Assembly (NCBI RefSeq): GCF_011299575.1
Contig: NZ_CP049863.1
Span: 1,116,001 to 1,180,000, forward strand
Length of the DNA: 64,000 bases
Source of the DNA: Leucobacter viscericola
GTDB taxonomy: Bacteria > Actinomycetota > Actinomycetes > Actinomycetales > Microbacteriaceae
Direction of reading: 5' to 3'
Shown: positions 8,285-18,196 of the stretch, one piece after another
Numbering within the stretch: the first letter of the stretch is position 1
Layout of the letters: each line of letters starts with the position of its first letter
The notes under the pieces: generated by a model
What the model was told of the DNA's origin: nothing
Databases searched by the model: none
Seen by the model: the letters and a program-made list of their open reading frames with translations, nothing else
Program-made: the position numbers and the translations under genes

Positions 8285-10069
8285 GTGAGCGCATCGGAGC
8301 ACGAGGATGAGCCGCAACAAACTCTTGCCGACGCTCCCCCGGAGCAACCACAAGCGGCTTCCCCCAGCCGACGCGGGTTCCTGAAGACCGGCGGGATCCT
8401 CGCCGCGGGAATCGCAGTGGGTGGTGGGATCGGCGGCGCAGCTGTTCTCGCGTCCCAGCGCCAGTCCGGCGGATCTCCCTACATTCCTGAAGAGTTCGCG
8501 ATCCCTAAGCCCCGCAGCGAGCCAGGGTTTGACCATCTTGTCGTTGTGATGGGCGAGAATCGATCCTTCGATAACCTGCTCGGTCACCTGTACACCCCAG
8601 ACGATCCCCCGAAGAGCGGCGGTTTTGAGGGGCTGGCCTTTGGCAATTACTCCAACACCGCCGCAGACGGCACAGTGGTGCCCGCGCACACCTATCGCGG
8701 GCCGACCGATGTAATTATGGGGTTGCCGGATCCCGATCCCGGCGAAGAGTACCCTCACGTCAACACGCAACTCTTCGGTCGCCTCGACGAGCACAATCGC
8801 GGCAAAGAGGTCGTCGATATGACCGCGCCCTTCAACGCACCAAAGCCCGGCGCGAAGCCCGACATGCGGGGCTTTGTGCTCGACTACGAGGTCGATTTCG
8901 AGGGGCGCGAGCGGCGAAAACCGTCAGCGCGTGAGCGCGATCAGATCATGGGATCCTTCACACCCGAGATGCTGCCCGTAATTTCTACGCTCGCCCGCGA
9001 GTTTGGTGTCTACGACCACTGGCACTGTGCCGTGCCAAGCCAGACGTTCTGCAATCGCAGTTTCTTTCACGCGTCGACCTCGCACGGCTTTGTCACCAAC
9101 ATGGGTGGCGGCGGCTACCGGAAATGGCTAGACGCGCCCCCAACCCCCACCGTCTTCAACCGGCTTGAAGAAGCCGGACTCACCTGGCGGATCTACTTCG
9201 ACGAGATGCAGCTCGTCTCATTCACCGGCTTTATTCACGCGCCCGCACTGCGCGAGTTCTGGAACACCGAGCACTTCGCAACGATGCGGCAGTTTCATGA
9301 GGATGTGAAGTCCGGCAACCTGCCCGCGTATGCCTTTGTTGAGCCGCGCATGATCTTCGACCACAACGATTTTCACCCGCCCGTGGGGCGCATTCGCGAA
9401 GACGGCGTCGACGGGCACGAGATCTACAACGGGGCAGTGTCAGATGTGCGCGCGGGTGACGCACTCATTCACGAGATCTACTCTGCAATTCGCTCCTCAA
9501 CTGCCGAGGTCGGCTCGAACTACCTCAATACTGCGCTTCTCATTACCTTTGATGAGCACGGTGGCACCTACGACCACATTCCGCCACCAGAGGCAACGCC
9601 ACCCGACAGCAGCGGGGCGGGCGAAATGGGGTTCACTTTCGATCGGCTCGGCTGCCGTGTGCCAGCGATATTTGTGTCAGCGCACACCGAGCGCGGCACC
9701 GTGTTTTCTGAGCCGATGCACCACGGCGCTCTCGCCGCAACGCTCTCCGAGCGTTTTGGGCTCGAGCCGCTCACCCGGCGAGACAACGGGGCTCCCTCAC
9801 TGTTCGGGGCGTTCAATCGAAAGGTGCCCCGTCACATCGCAGACTGGCCGCAGACGCACCCCGCGTACGTGCCACCGAACCCCGAGGTTGGCCCGCATCC
9901 GGCTGACGCCTCCCCCGATCGCCCGTTGAGCCCGCCTGCCCGCGGACTCATTGGGTTACTCGTCGAGATGTTTGGCACCCCCGCAGAAAAGGCGCACCCG
10001 CCCCAGACCTTCGCCGAAGCTTACAAAGTGCTCACCAAGTACAGTAAGGGGCTGTTTGGGCCGCAGTAG
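8285..10069 (+). CDS. Tat-exported phosphoesterase (phospholipase C / acid phosphatase family)
   Basis: A 594-residue secreted hydrolase of the phosphoesterase family that contains phospholipase C and acid phosphatases. A twin-arginine signal, SRRGFLKTGG, begins near residue 28 and is followed by a Gly/Ala-rich hydrophobic stretch. The active-site motif ENRSFDNLLGH is near residue 96 and DEHGGTYDHIPPP near 424; the C-terminal HHGALAATLSERFGL is also typical. Start is GTG behind the G9 tract. It stands alone on the plus strand and converges with the acylase gene 7 bp away. Whether it cleaves phospholipids or small phosphomonoesters cannot be told from sequence; phosphate scavenging is plausible. 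Confidence 0.87.
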   Translation: MSASEHEDEPQQTLADAPPEQPQAASPSRRGFLKTGGILAAGIAVGGGIGGAAVLASQRQSGGSPYIPEEFAIPKPRSEPGFDHLVVVMGENRSFDNLLGHLYTPDDPPKSGGFEGLAFGNYSNTAADGTVVPAHTYRGPTDVIMGLPDPDPGEEYPHVNTQLFGRLDEHNRGKEVVDMTAPFNAPKPGAKPDMRGFVLDYEVDFEGRERRKPSARERDQIMGSFTPEMLPVISTLAREFGVYDHWHCAVPSQTFCNRSFFHASTSHGFVTNMGGGGYRKWLDAPPTPTVFNRLEEAGLTWRIYFDEMQLVSFTGFIHAPALREFWNTEHFATMRQFHEDVKSGNLPAYAFVEPRMIFDHNDFHPPVGRIREDGVDGHEIYNGAVSDVRAGDALIHEIYSAIRSSTAEVGSNYLNTALLITFDEHGGTYDHIPPPEATPPDSSGAGEMGFTFDRLGCRVPAIFVSAHTERGTVFSEPMHHGALAATLSERFGLEPLTRRDNGAPSLFGAFNRKVPRHIADWPQTHPAYVPPNPEVGPHPADASPDRPLSPPARGLIGLLVEMFGTPAEKAHPPQTFAEAYKVLTKYSKGLFGPQ

Positions 10070-10075
10070 CTCTCC

Positions 10076-12748
10076 CTAATCAGTTGCTGGGCGAAGCACG
10101 AGCGTGTTTGTGGTCGTGGCCTTCACCGCTCCTGGCGAGAAGGCCCACCCGTATTGTTCTCCCTTGGCCCAGCCCTCCGTCTGATCGGTGTAGTTCGAGC
10201 TGAAGGCGTGGCCGCTCTGCCCGGTGAGATTTTGCCAGGTCGAGGCGTCCCAGTCACTCGGATCCATAACGGTTCGCATCGACGGCACGGTGGTCGTCTC
10301 GTAGCCGTCATCGAGCGACCAGCCCGTCGCATTCACCACACCCGATCCTCCGCCGACGGAGTAGGGGCCGCGGTTGAACAGCCACTCGATCGGAGCGATA
10401 CCGCTCTGCCCGAAGGTTCCGCTCGTCAGCGACAGAGCGTGGAGTTTGCCCCAGTTCCAGTTTTTGGGGTTGTCGCCCTGTAGCTTGACGAGCTCTTTAT
10501 ACGCCTGCTTCGCGGCGAGTTCAAAGAACTCTTGCCGGTTGCTTGCGTTGCCATTCTTTGCGCTCTGCCACCACTTCGATTCGGGATCGTTCAGTTGTTG
10601 CTCGAACACAACCGCAAACCTCGATTGGCTGCTTCGCGGCACATCCACGTCAAACTCATCGACCATCTGCGCGGTCACGTGCCGCCAGAGAACGTTCGCA
10701 AATGCGGCAGCGGCGGAATCAGGATCGTTCTGCCCGTTCCAGTCTTTCAACATGCTGAGGGCCTTGTTCACGTCACCATCGTCAACCGAGACATTCGCGT
10801 AGGCCTGTTGCAGGGATTTCGCTGCCGGGAACTGGTTATCCATCTGGATCTGCGCCATGTCTTTTGCGGTCACTGGCCCCTTGTCGATCTTGTTTTCAAG
10901 GAGTTCCACGATGCGCGCGGCCCGGTAGCCGTAGTCCCAGTCACGGCTGAGGAAGTACGGGTAGTTGTCGTTCACGATCGCATTGTTTGCGGTGACGACA
11001 TACCCCGACTTGGGGTTGTAGGTGGTCGGTTGATCCTCAAACGGGATGAACCCCTGCCAGTCGTAGGCACTGTCCCAACCGGGTTGCGGCAGCCAGCCGT
11101 CCCCGGCTCCGCGTATTGGCAGCTTGCCCGGAGCCTGGTAACCGATGTTGCCCTCTAGGTCCGCGTAGATGAGATTCTGCGCTGGTACGTCAAAGAGCTT
11201 CGCGGCGGCCCGAAATTGAGTGAAGTTCGTGGCGGTGTTGAGCTTAAAGATCGCTTCAGGGGTGGTGGTCACGTCGAGAGCCGTCCAGCGAAGGCTGAGC
11301 GCGTATTCGTCGCCCTCCGACTGCGCCCCAGCTGACGGTTCCACGGCTTTCTCCGCCGCACCCACACCATCCCCCACACGCGGGTTGTCAGCGATCGCCG
11401 TGAAATCAGGTGTCAGCCCCGACACGATGGGTCCGTGCCCTGTCGAGCGCACCGTCAACGGCACATCTTTGCCGCCGGCCACCTTGATCGTTTCCTCGCG
11501 AGTTTCGATTGGGTGCTGTTTGCCGTCTTGCAAATAGTTCTCGCCCGACACCCTCTCGACATATAGGTCGGCGACGTCCGTGGTGAGGTTCGTGAAGCCC
11601 CAGGCAACGTGCTGGTTGTGCCCAATCACGATTCCGGGCAGACCCGAGAAACTAAACCCTGCAACGTCGAAGGGGCATTCCGCGGTGACGGTTTTGCACC
11701 GAAGCTGCATCTGCGTCCAGACCGATGGGAGGGCGGCCCCGAGGTGGGGATCGTTCGCCAGCAGGGGTTTACCGGTTGCGGTGTGCTCCCCGGCGACGAC
11801 CCAGGAGTTCGAACCCACCCCTTCGCCCTGGTCGGCCACCATCTCGTCAACCTGATCGACTGCGTCGGTCAGCGAGCTGACGTCTGCGGCCGCCACCGTT
11901 TCAACCCCGGAGGGCTCCTTTTTGGCTTCCGACATGACCGCGGCGCCCGCCGGGTCATCCGCAAGGATAACGGGGTGCTCGCCAAACGGGTACTCCGGAT
12001 ACAGCTGCTTGAGCGTTGGAGTGTCCAGCTTCTGGGCCAGCAGCGCGCGTTCGGTTTCGTCTTCGATGTTTGTGCGCAGATCCCAAGCCATCGCCTTAAA
12101 CCAGGCGACGGAGTCCGCCGGTGTCCACGGTTCGGGTGTGTAATCTGCGTTCTGCAGCCCGAGAACCGCGTACTCGAGAGACAACCCCGAACCTTGCCGT
12201 TCCTTCAGGTAGGCGTTCACCCCGTCTGCGTATGACTGATAGAAGGCGCGTGTTTCGGCGGGCAGCGCATCAACCTCTTTTTCGGCGATGCGATGCCAGC
12301 CAAGCGTGCGCAGAAACTTGTCAGTGCCGAGTTGGGACTCACCAAACAGCTCCGAGAGCCGCCCAGCGGTCATGTGCCTCCGGAAGTCCATCTCCCAGAA
12401 CCTATCCTGCGCGTGCACAAATCCCTGCGCAAAGAACAGGTCACCCGTGTTTTCTGCAGTGATCGTGGCAATGCCGCGCTCGTCCCTCTGCACGGTGACA
12501 TCAGATCGGAGTCCCTCACCGCCCTGTGCAGCGGCGACCGCGATTTCGCCCGATACCTGCGGAAAGGATCGCGTGACCGTCCACGTTCCAAACCCGATGG
12601 CGGCAAGTGCGATCACCACAACGGTGCTCAGCACAATCAGCAGTGCGCGCCGAAGCCTTCGTCGCGGTCGTTTTTTGGCTTTGGGGTTGCGGCTCGCGTC
12701 TTCGAGCTCGGGTGAATCGGTCGGTTGAGTTAGACCAGACGACTGCAT
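10076..12748 (-). CDS. Penicillin acylase family Ntn hydrolase, membrane anchored
   Basis: An 890-residue precursor of an N-terminal-nucleophile amidase. Residues 1-30 are basic and cytoplasmic, followed by one transmembrane helix (about 33-56), so the enzyme faces outward. The alpha part holds FFAQGFVHAQDRFWEMDFRRH; the self-processing site is GVGSNSWVV near residue 310, where Ser becomes the catalytic N-terminus of the beta chain, followed by GKPLLANDPHLG. Family members cleave penicillins, acyl-homoserine lactones or other N-acyl amides; the substrate here is unknown. ATG start with GGAGG 10 bp upstream. Single-gene unit. Confidence 0.88.
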   Translation of the reverse strand: MQSSGLTQPTDSPELEDASRNPKAKKRPRRRLRRALLIVLSTVVVIALAAIGFGTWTVTRSFPQVSGEIAVAAAQGGEGLRSDVTVQRDERGIATITAENTGDLFFAQGFVHAQDRFWEMDFRRHMTAGRLSELFGESQLGTDKFLRTLGWHRIAEKEVDALPAETRAFYQSYADGVNAYLKERQGSGLSLEYAVLGLQNADYTPEPWTPADSVAWFKAMAWDLRTNIEDETERALLAQKLDTPTLKQLYPEYPFGEHPVILADDPAGAAVMSEAKKEPSGVETVAAADVSSLTDAVDQVDEMVADQGEGVGSNSWVVAGEHTATGKPLLANDPHLGAALPSVWTQMQLRCKTVTAECPFDVAGFSFSGLPGIVIGHNQHVAWGFTNLTTDVADLYVERVSGENYLQDGKQHPIETREETIKVAGGKDVPLTVRSTGHGPIVSGLTPDFTAIADNPRVGDGVGAAEKAVEPSAGAQSEGDEYALSLRWTALDVTTTPEAIFKLNTATNFTQFRAAAKLFDVPAQNLIYADLEGNIGYQAPGKLPIRGAGDGWLPQPGWDSAYDWQGFIPFEDQPTTYNPKSGYVVTANNAIVNDNYPYFLSRDWDYGYRAARIVELLENKIDKGPVTAKDMAQIQMDNQFPAAKSLQQAYANVSVDDGDVNKALSMLKDWNGQNDPDSAAAAFANVLWRHVTAQMVDEFDVDVPRSSQSRFAVVFEQQLNDPESKWWQSAKNGNASNRQEFFELAAKQAYKELVKLQGDNPKNWNWGKLHALSLTSGTFGQSGIAPIEWLFNRGPYSVGGGSGVVNATGWSLDDGYETTTVPSMRTVMDPSDWDASTWQNLTGQSGHAFSSNYTDQTEGWAKGEQYGWAFSPGAVKATTTNTLVLRPATD

Positions 12749-12839
12749 CGGCTTCTGACCTCCGGGTTTGGAAGAGTGATGTGCTCAGCCTATCCATACC
12801 CTCGGACATTCAGGGTGCCACCCAGCAGAACCCTATTCG

Positions 12840-13022
12840 CTAGACGCTGCAGCAGCCCCCACCGCAGCAGGATCCGCCCTCGCTGTCACTCAGCAGGTTC
12901 AAGATCTCCTGGCTCTCTGCACTCGCGAAGGCCGCCGCCGAGGCAAGACCGGCCTCCGCGTCCAAAACCGGAGCCGCTGCTGCAGCAGCCTTGGTATCAA
13001 CCGCACTATCCTGATTTGTCAT
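12840..13022 (-). CDS. Small Ala-rich protein with CCGGGCC C-terminus
   Basis: A 60-residue protein I do not recognise. The first 45 residues are Ala-rich and acidic with no cysteine; the last twelve are GGSCCGGGCCSV, with two adjacent cysteine pairs separated by three glycines. The ATG at 13022 has a GGGAG box 7 bp upstream, and the gene lies 19 bp after the stop of the DsbA-like frnE gene, so it is probably the last gene of that operon. The tail could bind a metal ion, act as a redox switch or be a substrate of the upstream oxidoreductase. No signal peptide is visible. Function unknown. Confidence 0.72.
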   Translation of the reverse strand: MTNQDSAVDTKAAAAAAPVLDAEAGLASAAAFASAESQEILNLLSDSEGGSCCGGGCCSV

Positions 13023-13041
13023 ATTGAACTCCCGTATCAAC

Positions 13042-13722
13042 TTACTTCTGAACTGTTTCTTCGCCGCGCACGAGTCCGAGCACCTGCTCGAATGCTCCCG
13101 CAAAAGCTTCCGCTGACTGCGCGCCAGACACACCGTACTTTTCCTCGATCAGAAAGAAGGGCACCCCGGTTACCCCGAGCATCTGGGCCCGAGTGATGTC
13201 GCGGTCAACGGCCTCACCGTATTCCTCGCTGTCGAGCGCAGCGCGTACCTCTTCTGGATCAAGTCCAACCTCTGCACCAAGACGGGCAAGCGAGTCGGGA
13301 TCCGACATGTCTTCGCCCTGCTCAAAATAGGCGCGGAAGAGGCGCTCCTTCATCGGCTCCTGCAGCCCACGATCCTTCGCGAGATGCAGCACCCGGTGGG
13401 CACGCCTGGTGTTCGCGTGCTTCACTTTACTGAAGTCAAAGACGGTCTCTTCGCTGGCAGCCATCTCGGTCATCTGAGTGAGCATCTGCTCGACCTGCGC
13501 GGCGGGCATGCCCTTGTGCTTCACAAGGAAGTCGACCTCACTCCCCGCGAAGTCGAGCGGCGTATCGGGTGCCAGCTCGAAGCTGTGGCTTTCAACCACA
13601 ACGTTGACGTCGGGGTGCTGCTCTTGGAACGCAGCTACGCCGTTCTCAAAGCGGTGCTTGCCCAGGTAGCACCAGGGGCAGGCAATGTCGGACCAGATAT
13701 CAACGCGGATCGTTTCACTCAC
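13042..13722 (-). CDS. DsbA-family oxidoreductase, FrnE-like
   Basis: A 226-residue thioredoxin-fold protein of the FrnE/DsbA group, acting in the cytoplasm (no signal peptide). The active site CPWC is at about residues 14-17 in WSDIACPWCYLGKHRFE, and the cis-proline loop is GVTGVPFFLIEEKYGVSGAQ near 160-180. I place the start at the GTG at 13722 (VSETIRVDIW), with AGGTGG upstream; longer in-frame starts would run into ispE. It follows ispE by 43 bp and precedes the Cys-rich small protein. FrnE proteins are linked to oxidative-stress tolerance in other bacteria; role here inferred only. Confidence 0.85.
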   Translation of the reverse strand: MSETIRVDIWSDIACPWCYLGKHRFENGVAAFQEQHPDVNVVVESHSFELAPDTPLDFAGSEVDFLVKHKGMPAAQVEQMLTQMTEMAASEETVFDFSKVKHANTRRAHRVLHLAKDRGLQEPMKERLFRAYFEQGEDMSDPDSLARLGAEVGLDPEEVRAALDSEEYGEAVDRDITRAQMLGVTGVPFFLIEEKYGVSGAQSAEAFAGAFEQVLGLVRGEETVQK

Positions 13723-13765
13723 GCCAGGTGCAACCACCTGGCGCGTGTCACTATTCCCGGGTTTC

Positions 13766-14701
13766 TCAGTGAGTGTCGAGCACCCGAGCACCCACGACGG
13801 GGCCCGTGACGGTGAGTGCGCGGTGACCGGCACGGGTCAGCACTCCCTTAAGTTCTGCTGCCTCTTGCGCGTCACTCACGAGAAAGGCCAGGGTCGGCCC
13901 GGATCCAGACACAATGCCAGAGAGCGCCCCGCGCGACTCCCCCAGTTCGAGCACTTCGATCAGTTCAGGGGCCAGCCGCAGCGCGGCAACCTGCAGGTCG
14001 TTGTGCATCGCCTCGGCGAGCGTCGCGGCATCGCCAACACGCACGGCCTGCAGCACCTCGGTGTCGACCTTCACGTACTCGGGCTGCGGGCCCAGGTCGC
14101 CATAGTGATCTTCGCGGTGCTGGTCGAGCGTGCGGTACACGACCGGCGTGCTGAGACCCGTGTCGGGAAGCGCAAGTACCCAGTGAAAGCTGCCCTTTGC
14201 GAGCGCCGGGCTCAGCTCATCACCGCGACCGGTTCCGACGGCGGTGCCGCCCTCGAGCGCAAACGGCACGTCGGCTCCGAGCTTCGCGGCCAGAGCATGC
14301 AGCGTGGATCGGCCGACCCCCGTACCCCACAGCTCGTCGCAGGCAAGCAGCGCAGCTGCTGCGTCAGCGGATCCACCCCCCATGCCGCCAGCGACGGGGA
14401 CTCGTTTGAGTACACTCAATTCGACTCCCCCGGTGTAACCGGTGTGCGCGGCAAGCATTTTGGCCGCGCGAAGCGCCAGGTTGGAATCGTCGAGTGGGAT
14501 CCCGCTCACGTCTACGGGGCCACCGAACCGAACCGAGAACTCATTCGACTCGGTCGCGGTGACCTCTTCGAACAGCGAGACAGCCTGATACAGGGAAGCG
14601 ACATCGTGGTAGCCGTCGTCTTGCAGGGCCCCCACTCGAAAAAACACATTGATCTTGCCCGGTGCCCTCACGGTCACTGATCGTCGCTGTTTTGTCCCCA
14701 T
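13766..14701 (-). CDS. ispE: 4-diphosphocytidyl-2-C-methyl-D-erythritol kinase
   Basis: A 311-residue GHMP kinase that phosphorylates CDP-methylerythritol in the non-mevalonate isoprenoid pathway. N-terminal [12 protein letters not shown] with the catalytic Lys, the ATP-binding loop [17 protein letters not shown] near residue 103, and the C-terminal [15 protein letters not shown] box are all present. A GTG nine bases upstream (14710) is an equally possible start; neither has a good Shine-Dalgarno. It follows rsmA by 29 bp, the usual actinobacterial order rsmA-ispE. Confidence 0.93.
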   Translation of the reverse strand: MGTKQRRSVTVRAPGKINVFFRVGALQDDGYHDVASLYQAVSLFEEVTATESNEFSVRFGGPVDVSGIPLDDSNLALRAAKMLAAHTGYTGGVELSVLKRVPVAGGMGGGSADAAAALLACDELWGTGVGRSTLHALAAKLGADVPFALEGGTAVGTGRGDELSPALAKGSFHWVLALPDTGLSTPVVYRTLDQHREDHYGDLGPQPEYVKVDTEVLQAVRVGDAATLAEAMHNDLQVAALRLAPELIEVLELGESRGALSGIVSGSGPTLAFLVSDAQEAAELKGVLTRAGHRALTVTGPVVGARVLDTH

Positions 14702-14730
14702 AGCTACCACGCTAGCGCAATGCTGACTGC

Positions 14731-15663
14731 CTAAATGACCAGAGCGTGCGCTCGGGCGATTGCTAGAAACTCGACGATGCTGAGTTGCTCCGCGCGGGCA
14801 GTCGGCTCAACCCCCGCGGCCTCTAGTACCGAAACGGTTTGCTCCAGTTGACCGAGCACGGGCTGCAGCGCCTGCCTCAACATTTTGCGACGCTGCGCAA
14901 AAGCTGCGTTGACGAGCTCGAACGTGAGCTGACGCTCCGCTTTCGTGCCCCGCGGCTCGCCACGCCGCTCATACGAGACCAGAACCGAGTCGACGCCGGG
15001 CACCGGCCAGAAGATGCGCCTGCTGACCGTTCCGGCGATCCGCCACTCGCCGTACCACGCCGCTTTGGCGCTGGGCGATCCGTACTCCTTTGAGCCCGGG
15101 CCGGCGGCGATGCGATGCCCGACTTCGGCCTGCACCATCACGAGTCCGCCGCGAAGCGCGGGGATCAGTTCGAGCAGGTGCATCAGAATCGGCACCGAGA
15201 CGTTGTAGGGCAGGTTAGCGACGAGAATCTCGGGGCCCGCCTGGGCCGCCTCACCCGTGCCTGCCAGTTCCAGCTGTTCAGCGGTGACTTCCAGCGCATC
15301 ACTGCGGATGACCCGCAGTCGCTTCGCAGCGTCCGGCTGCATCTGACTCACGGTTGTGGGCAGTTCGGCGGCCAGACGGTGATCGATCTCTACCGCTGTT
15401 ACGTTGGCGCCGGCCTCGGTGATCCCGAGTGTGAGCGATCCGAGTCCCGGACCAACCTCAATGACCTGGTCACCAGCCTGTACCCCCGCAAGCCGCACGA
15501 TTTTGCGGACAGTGTTGGGGTCGATGACGAAGTTCTGACCGAGTTTTTTGGTCGGCGAAACGCCGAGGCGCTCTGCAAGTTCGCGAACCTCGCGGGGACC
15601 CAGCAACGCGGCAGCGCTGTCAGCCCCCTCCTGGCTGGCGGCTACGCTCGGCTCATCGCTCAT
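14731..15663 (-). CDS. rsmA: 16S rRNA dimethyladenosine transferase
   Basis: A 310-residue SAM-dependent methyltransferase that dimethylates two adjacent adenines near the 3' end of 16S rRNA. Seen: [18 protein letters not shown] near residue 40, the SAM loop [14 protein letters not shown] near 70, and the catalytic [11 protein letters not shown] near 150. The ATG at 15663 overlaps the stop of tatD (ATGA), which decides the start over a longer in-frame option. Loss of this methylation classically gives kasugamycin resistance. Confidence 0.94.
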   Translation of the reverse strand: MSDEPSVAASQEGADSAAALLGPREVRELAERLGVSPTKKLGQNFVIDPNTVRKIVRLAGVQAGDQVIEVGPGLGSLTLGITEAGANVTAVEIDHRLAAELPTTVSQMQPDAAKRLRVIRSDALEVTAEQLELAGTGEAAQAGPEILVANLPYNVSVPILMHLLELIPALRGGLVMVQAEVGHRIAAGPGSKEYGSPSAKAAWYGEWRIAGTVSRRIFWPVPGVDSVLVSYERRGEPRGTKAERQLTFELVNAAFAQRRKMLRQALQPVLGQLEQTVSVLEAAGVEPTARAEQLSIVEFLAIARAHALVI

Positions 15664-16574
15664 GCGGCGACCTCCCCCGCCTCCGCGGGATCCCAGCTGC
15701 CATACACGCGCTCGGTGTTGGCCGCGACGCGCGCGCACACGGCCTCAAGGTCTTCGTCGAGGGTGTCGGCCATGCGCCTGACGGTGTGCGGCAACAGGTA
15801 GGGGGCATTTGGCCGGCCGCGGAACGGTTCTGGCGTCAAGAACGGCGAGTCGGTCTCAGTGAGGGTCAGCTCGGGTTTTGCAACGCTGAGCGCTTCGCGC
15901 AGCGTCGGTGCGTTCTTGAAGGTCATGGTTCCCGCAAACGACATGTACCAGCCGTTGTCGTTGCAGATGCGGGCGAGTTTGGCATCACCCGAGAAGCAGT
16001 GGAACACCGTCTTTTCGGGGGCACCAACACGCTTCAGCGTCGCCACAACCTCGTCGTGCGCATCACGGTCGTGAATCTGCAGCGCAATCTTGTTGGCCTT
16101 CGCAATCTCGATGTGGGTCTCGAAGGACTCGATCTGCGCGGCACGACCGTCTTCTCCCGTGCGGAAGAAATCGAGTCCCGTCTCGCCAACAGCTCGCACG
16201 CGCGGCTGTGCTGCAAGACGAGAGATCTCGGAAAGGTGCGCGCTCAGTTGCCCCTGCTCAAAGAGCTTTGGCGCCTCGTTCGGGTGCAGCGCAACCGCGG
16301 CGAGCACTCGCGGGTCGTGCTGCGCGAGCGCAGCGCTCCATCGGCTCGTCTCCAGGTCTGTACCGACCTGTACGACGCCGCGCACTCCAACGGCAGCCGC
16401 CAGGTCCAGCGACTCCGTTGGGTCAAGCTGGTCGAAACCGTCCTCGAACTCGAGGTGAGCGTGGTTGTCGTAGACCGCAAAGGGCAAGGGCTCAGGGCTG
16501 GCGGGCCGAGTCAAATCTCGGCCTTCCGTCTGGTGTCGCTTGCGCAGCCCCGCGGGAGGCATCTCGCTACTCAC
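15660..16574 (-). CDS. TatD-family metal-dependent hydrolase
   Basis: A 304-residue TIM-barrel hydrolase. Metal ligands are visible in DNHAHLE near residue 36 (the usual xHxH), VGETGLDFF near 131, QIHDRDAH near 162 and FHCFSG near 190, with TETDSPFL near 238. Family members are 3'-5' exonucleases or D-aminoacyl-tRNA deacylases. The GTG start overlaps the metG stop (GTGA), so metG-tatD-rsmA are translationally coupled; this order is common in bacteria. An N-terminal 30-residue extension before the barrel is longer than usual. Confidence 0.92.
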   Translation of the reverse strand: MSSEMPPAGLRKRHQTEGRDLTRPASPEPLPFAVYDNHAHLEFEDGFDQLDPTESLDLAAAVGVRGVVQVGTDLETSRWSAALAQHDPRVLAAVALHPNEAPKLFEQGQLSAHLSEISRLAAQPRVRAVGETGLDFFRTGEDGRAAQIESFETHIEIAKANKIALQIHDRDAHDEVVATLKRVGAPEKTVFHCFSGDAKLARICNDNGWYMSFAGTMTFKNAPTLREALSVAKPELTLTETDSPFLTPEPFRGRPNAPYLLPHTVRRMADTLDEDLEAVCARVAANTERVYGSWDPAEAGEVAA

Positions 16575-18184
16575 TCTTTTGCCTCGGTCTCGATGCGCGG
16601 GAAGAGCACGGCAAGCGAGTGCTGAGTGGTGCCCGGCACAAGCTTGCCCCAGACTCCTGCCTCGCGAATCGGCTGCGCAGACAGTGCGCCCAGGGTCTCT
16701 TTAGCCCCAAGCGCGAACCACAGCTTCGCCGTTGCCTCGGGCAGCACGGGCGAGAGCAGCACGGCAAGCGCACGAAGCCCCTCGGTGGTCGTGTACAGCA
16801 CGCGGGCCAGACGATCACGCTGCGCGGGATCTTTAGCGAGCACCCACGGCTCTTGCTCGGTGATGTACCCGTTGAGTGCATCGACCAGCTCCCACACGGC
16901 CGCAATGGACTCGTGGATCGCAAACGCCTCGATGTGCGCGTCGGCCCGGGTGGCCGCGGAGGCCGCGAGCTCCCGAATCGCCGCGTCTGCCGCGAGCTCT
17001 TCGCCCGGCTCGGGCACACGACCCTCGAAGTACTTCGCGTTCATCGCGAGCACACGACTGGCAAGGTTGCCGAAACCGTTCGCGAGTTCTGCCTGGTAGC
17101 GAGCAGCAAGGTCTTCCCAACTGAACGAGCCGTCGTGACCAAACGAGATCGCGCGCATGAAGTAGTAGCGGAACGCGTCTGCCCCGAATGTGTCGGTGAT
17201 CTCGTTGGGAGCAATACCCGTGAGCTTCGACTTCGACATCTTCTCGCCGCCAACGAGCAGCCAGCCATGAGCGAAGACGTGATCCGGCACCTCAAGCCCC
17301 GCAGCCATCAGCATCGCAGGCCAGATGACCGCGTGGAAGCGCAGGATGTCTTTGCCCACGATGTGGGTGCCTGGCCAGCGCCTCGCAAACTCTTCGTCGT
17401 TGGCACCGTAACCGGTCGCGGTGACGTAGTTGAGCAGCGCGTCGAACCAGACATAGGTGACGTGGGCGTCGTCCCACGGAATCGGAATTCCCCAGTCGAA
17501 CGAGGTGCGTGAGATCGAGAGATCTTCAAGGCCCTGCTGCACAAACGCGACAACCTCGTTGCGCGCGCTCGCGGGCTGCACGAAGTCAGGGCGCTCTTCG
17601 TAAAGCGCGAGCAGCCGATCCTGAAACGCGCTCATCTTGAAGAAGTAGTTCTTCTCCTGCAGCAGTTCGAGAGGCTTCGAGTGGATCGCGCAGACCTTCT
17701 GGCCTTCGAATTCTCCTGTGCCGTCGACGATCTCACTCTTCGGCTTGAATTCCTCACAGCCGACGCAGTACAGCGCCTCGAACTCGCCCGCGTACACGTG
17801 CCCGTCGTCGTAGAGCTTCTGCAGGAACTTGGCAACGCCGGCCTCGTGCCGCGGCTCTGTCGTGCGAATGAAGTCGTCGTTCGAGATGTTGATCGTGTTC
17901 AGCAGGGGTTTCCACGATGACTCGACGAGGCGATCCGCCCACTCCTTCGGCTCAACACCGTTTGCCGTTGCCGTGCGCAGGATCTTCTGCCCGTGCTCGT
18001 CAGTGCCGGTCAAGAACCAGGTGTCGTCACCCGCCTGACGGTGCCAGCGTGCGAGCACGTCTGCCGCGACCTCCGTGTAGGCGTGCCCAATGTGCGGGGC
18101 ATCATTCACGTAGAAGATGGGCGTGGTGAGGAAGAACGAATCGGGCTTGGCCATGGGGTCCATTGTATTGGGAACCACCGACAC
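16571..18184 (-). CDS. metG: Methionyl-tRNA synthetase
   Basis: A 537-residue class I synthetase that charges tRNA-Met. The HIGH motif is PHIGHAYTE near residue 30, the zinc knuckle starts at YCVGCEEF near 135, and the KMSKSK loop is near 310. It lacks the C-terminal tRNA-binding dimerisation domain found in longer forms. Three starts are possible: GTG at 18184 (CGGAG 5 bp upstream, used here), ATG at 18163 and ATG at 18154. First gene of the metG-tatD-rsmA-ispE-frnE run. Confidence 0.94.
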   Translation of the reverse strand: MSVVPNTMDPMAKPDSFFLTTPIFYVNDAPHIGHAYTEVAADVLARWHRQAGDDTWFLTGTDEHGQKILRTATANGVEPKEWADRLVESSWKPLLNTINISNDDFIRTTEPRHEAGVAKFLQKLYDDGHVYAGEFEALYCVGCEEFKPKSEIVDGTGEFEGQKVCAIHSKPLELLQEKNYFFKMSAFQDRLLALYEERPDFVQPASARNEVVAFVQQGLEDLSISRTSFDWGIPIPWDDAHVTYVWFDALLNYVTATGYGANDEEFARRWPGTHIVGKDILRFHAVIWPAMLMAAGLEVPDHVFAHGWLLVGGEKMSKSKLTGIAPNEITDTFGADAFRYYFMRAISFGHDGSFSWEDLAARYQAELANGFGNLASRVLAMNAKYFEGRVPEPGEELAADAAIRELAASAATRADAHIEAFAIHESIAAVWELVDALNGYITEQEPWVLAKDPAQRDRLARVLYTTTEGLRALAVLLSPVLPEATAKLWFALGAKETLGALSAQPIREAGVWGKLVPGTTQHSLAVLFPRIETEAKE

Positions 18185-18196
18185 AGACGCTCCGTG

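Noticed and set aside
13685..14680. 331-residue open frame on the plus strand opposite ispE
   Set aside because: No recognisable motif, no ribosome-binding site, and ispE on the other strand is certain.
16208..17512. 434-residue open frame on the plus strand opposite tatD and metG
   Set aside because: Arg-, Pro- and Gly-rich shadow typical of high-GC antisense frames; the minus strand encodes clear MetG and TatD there.
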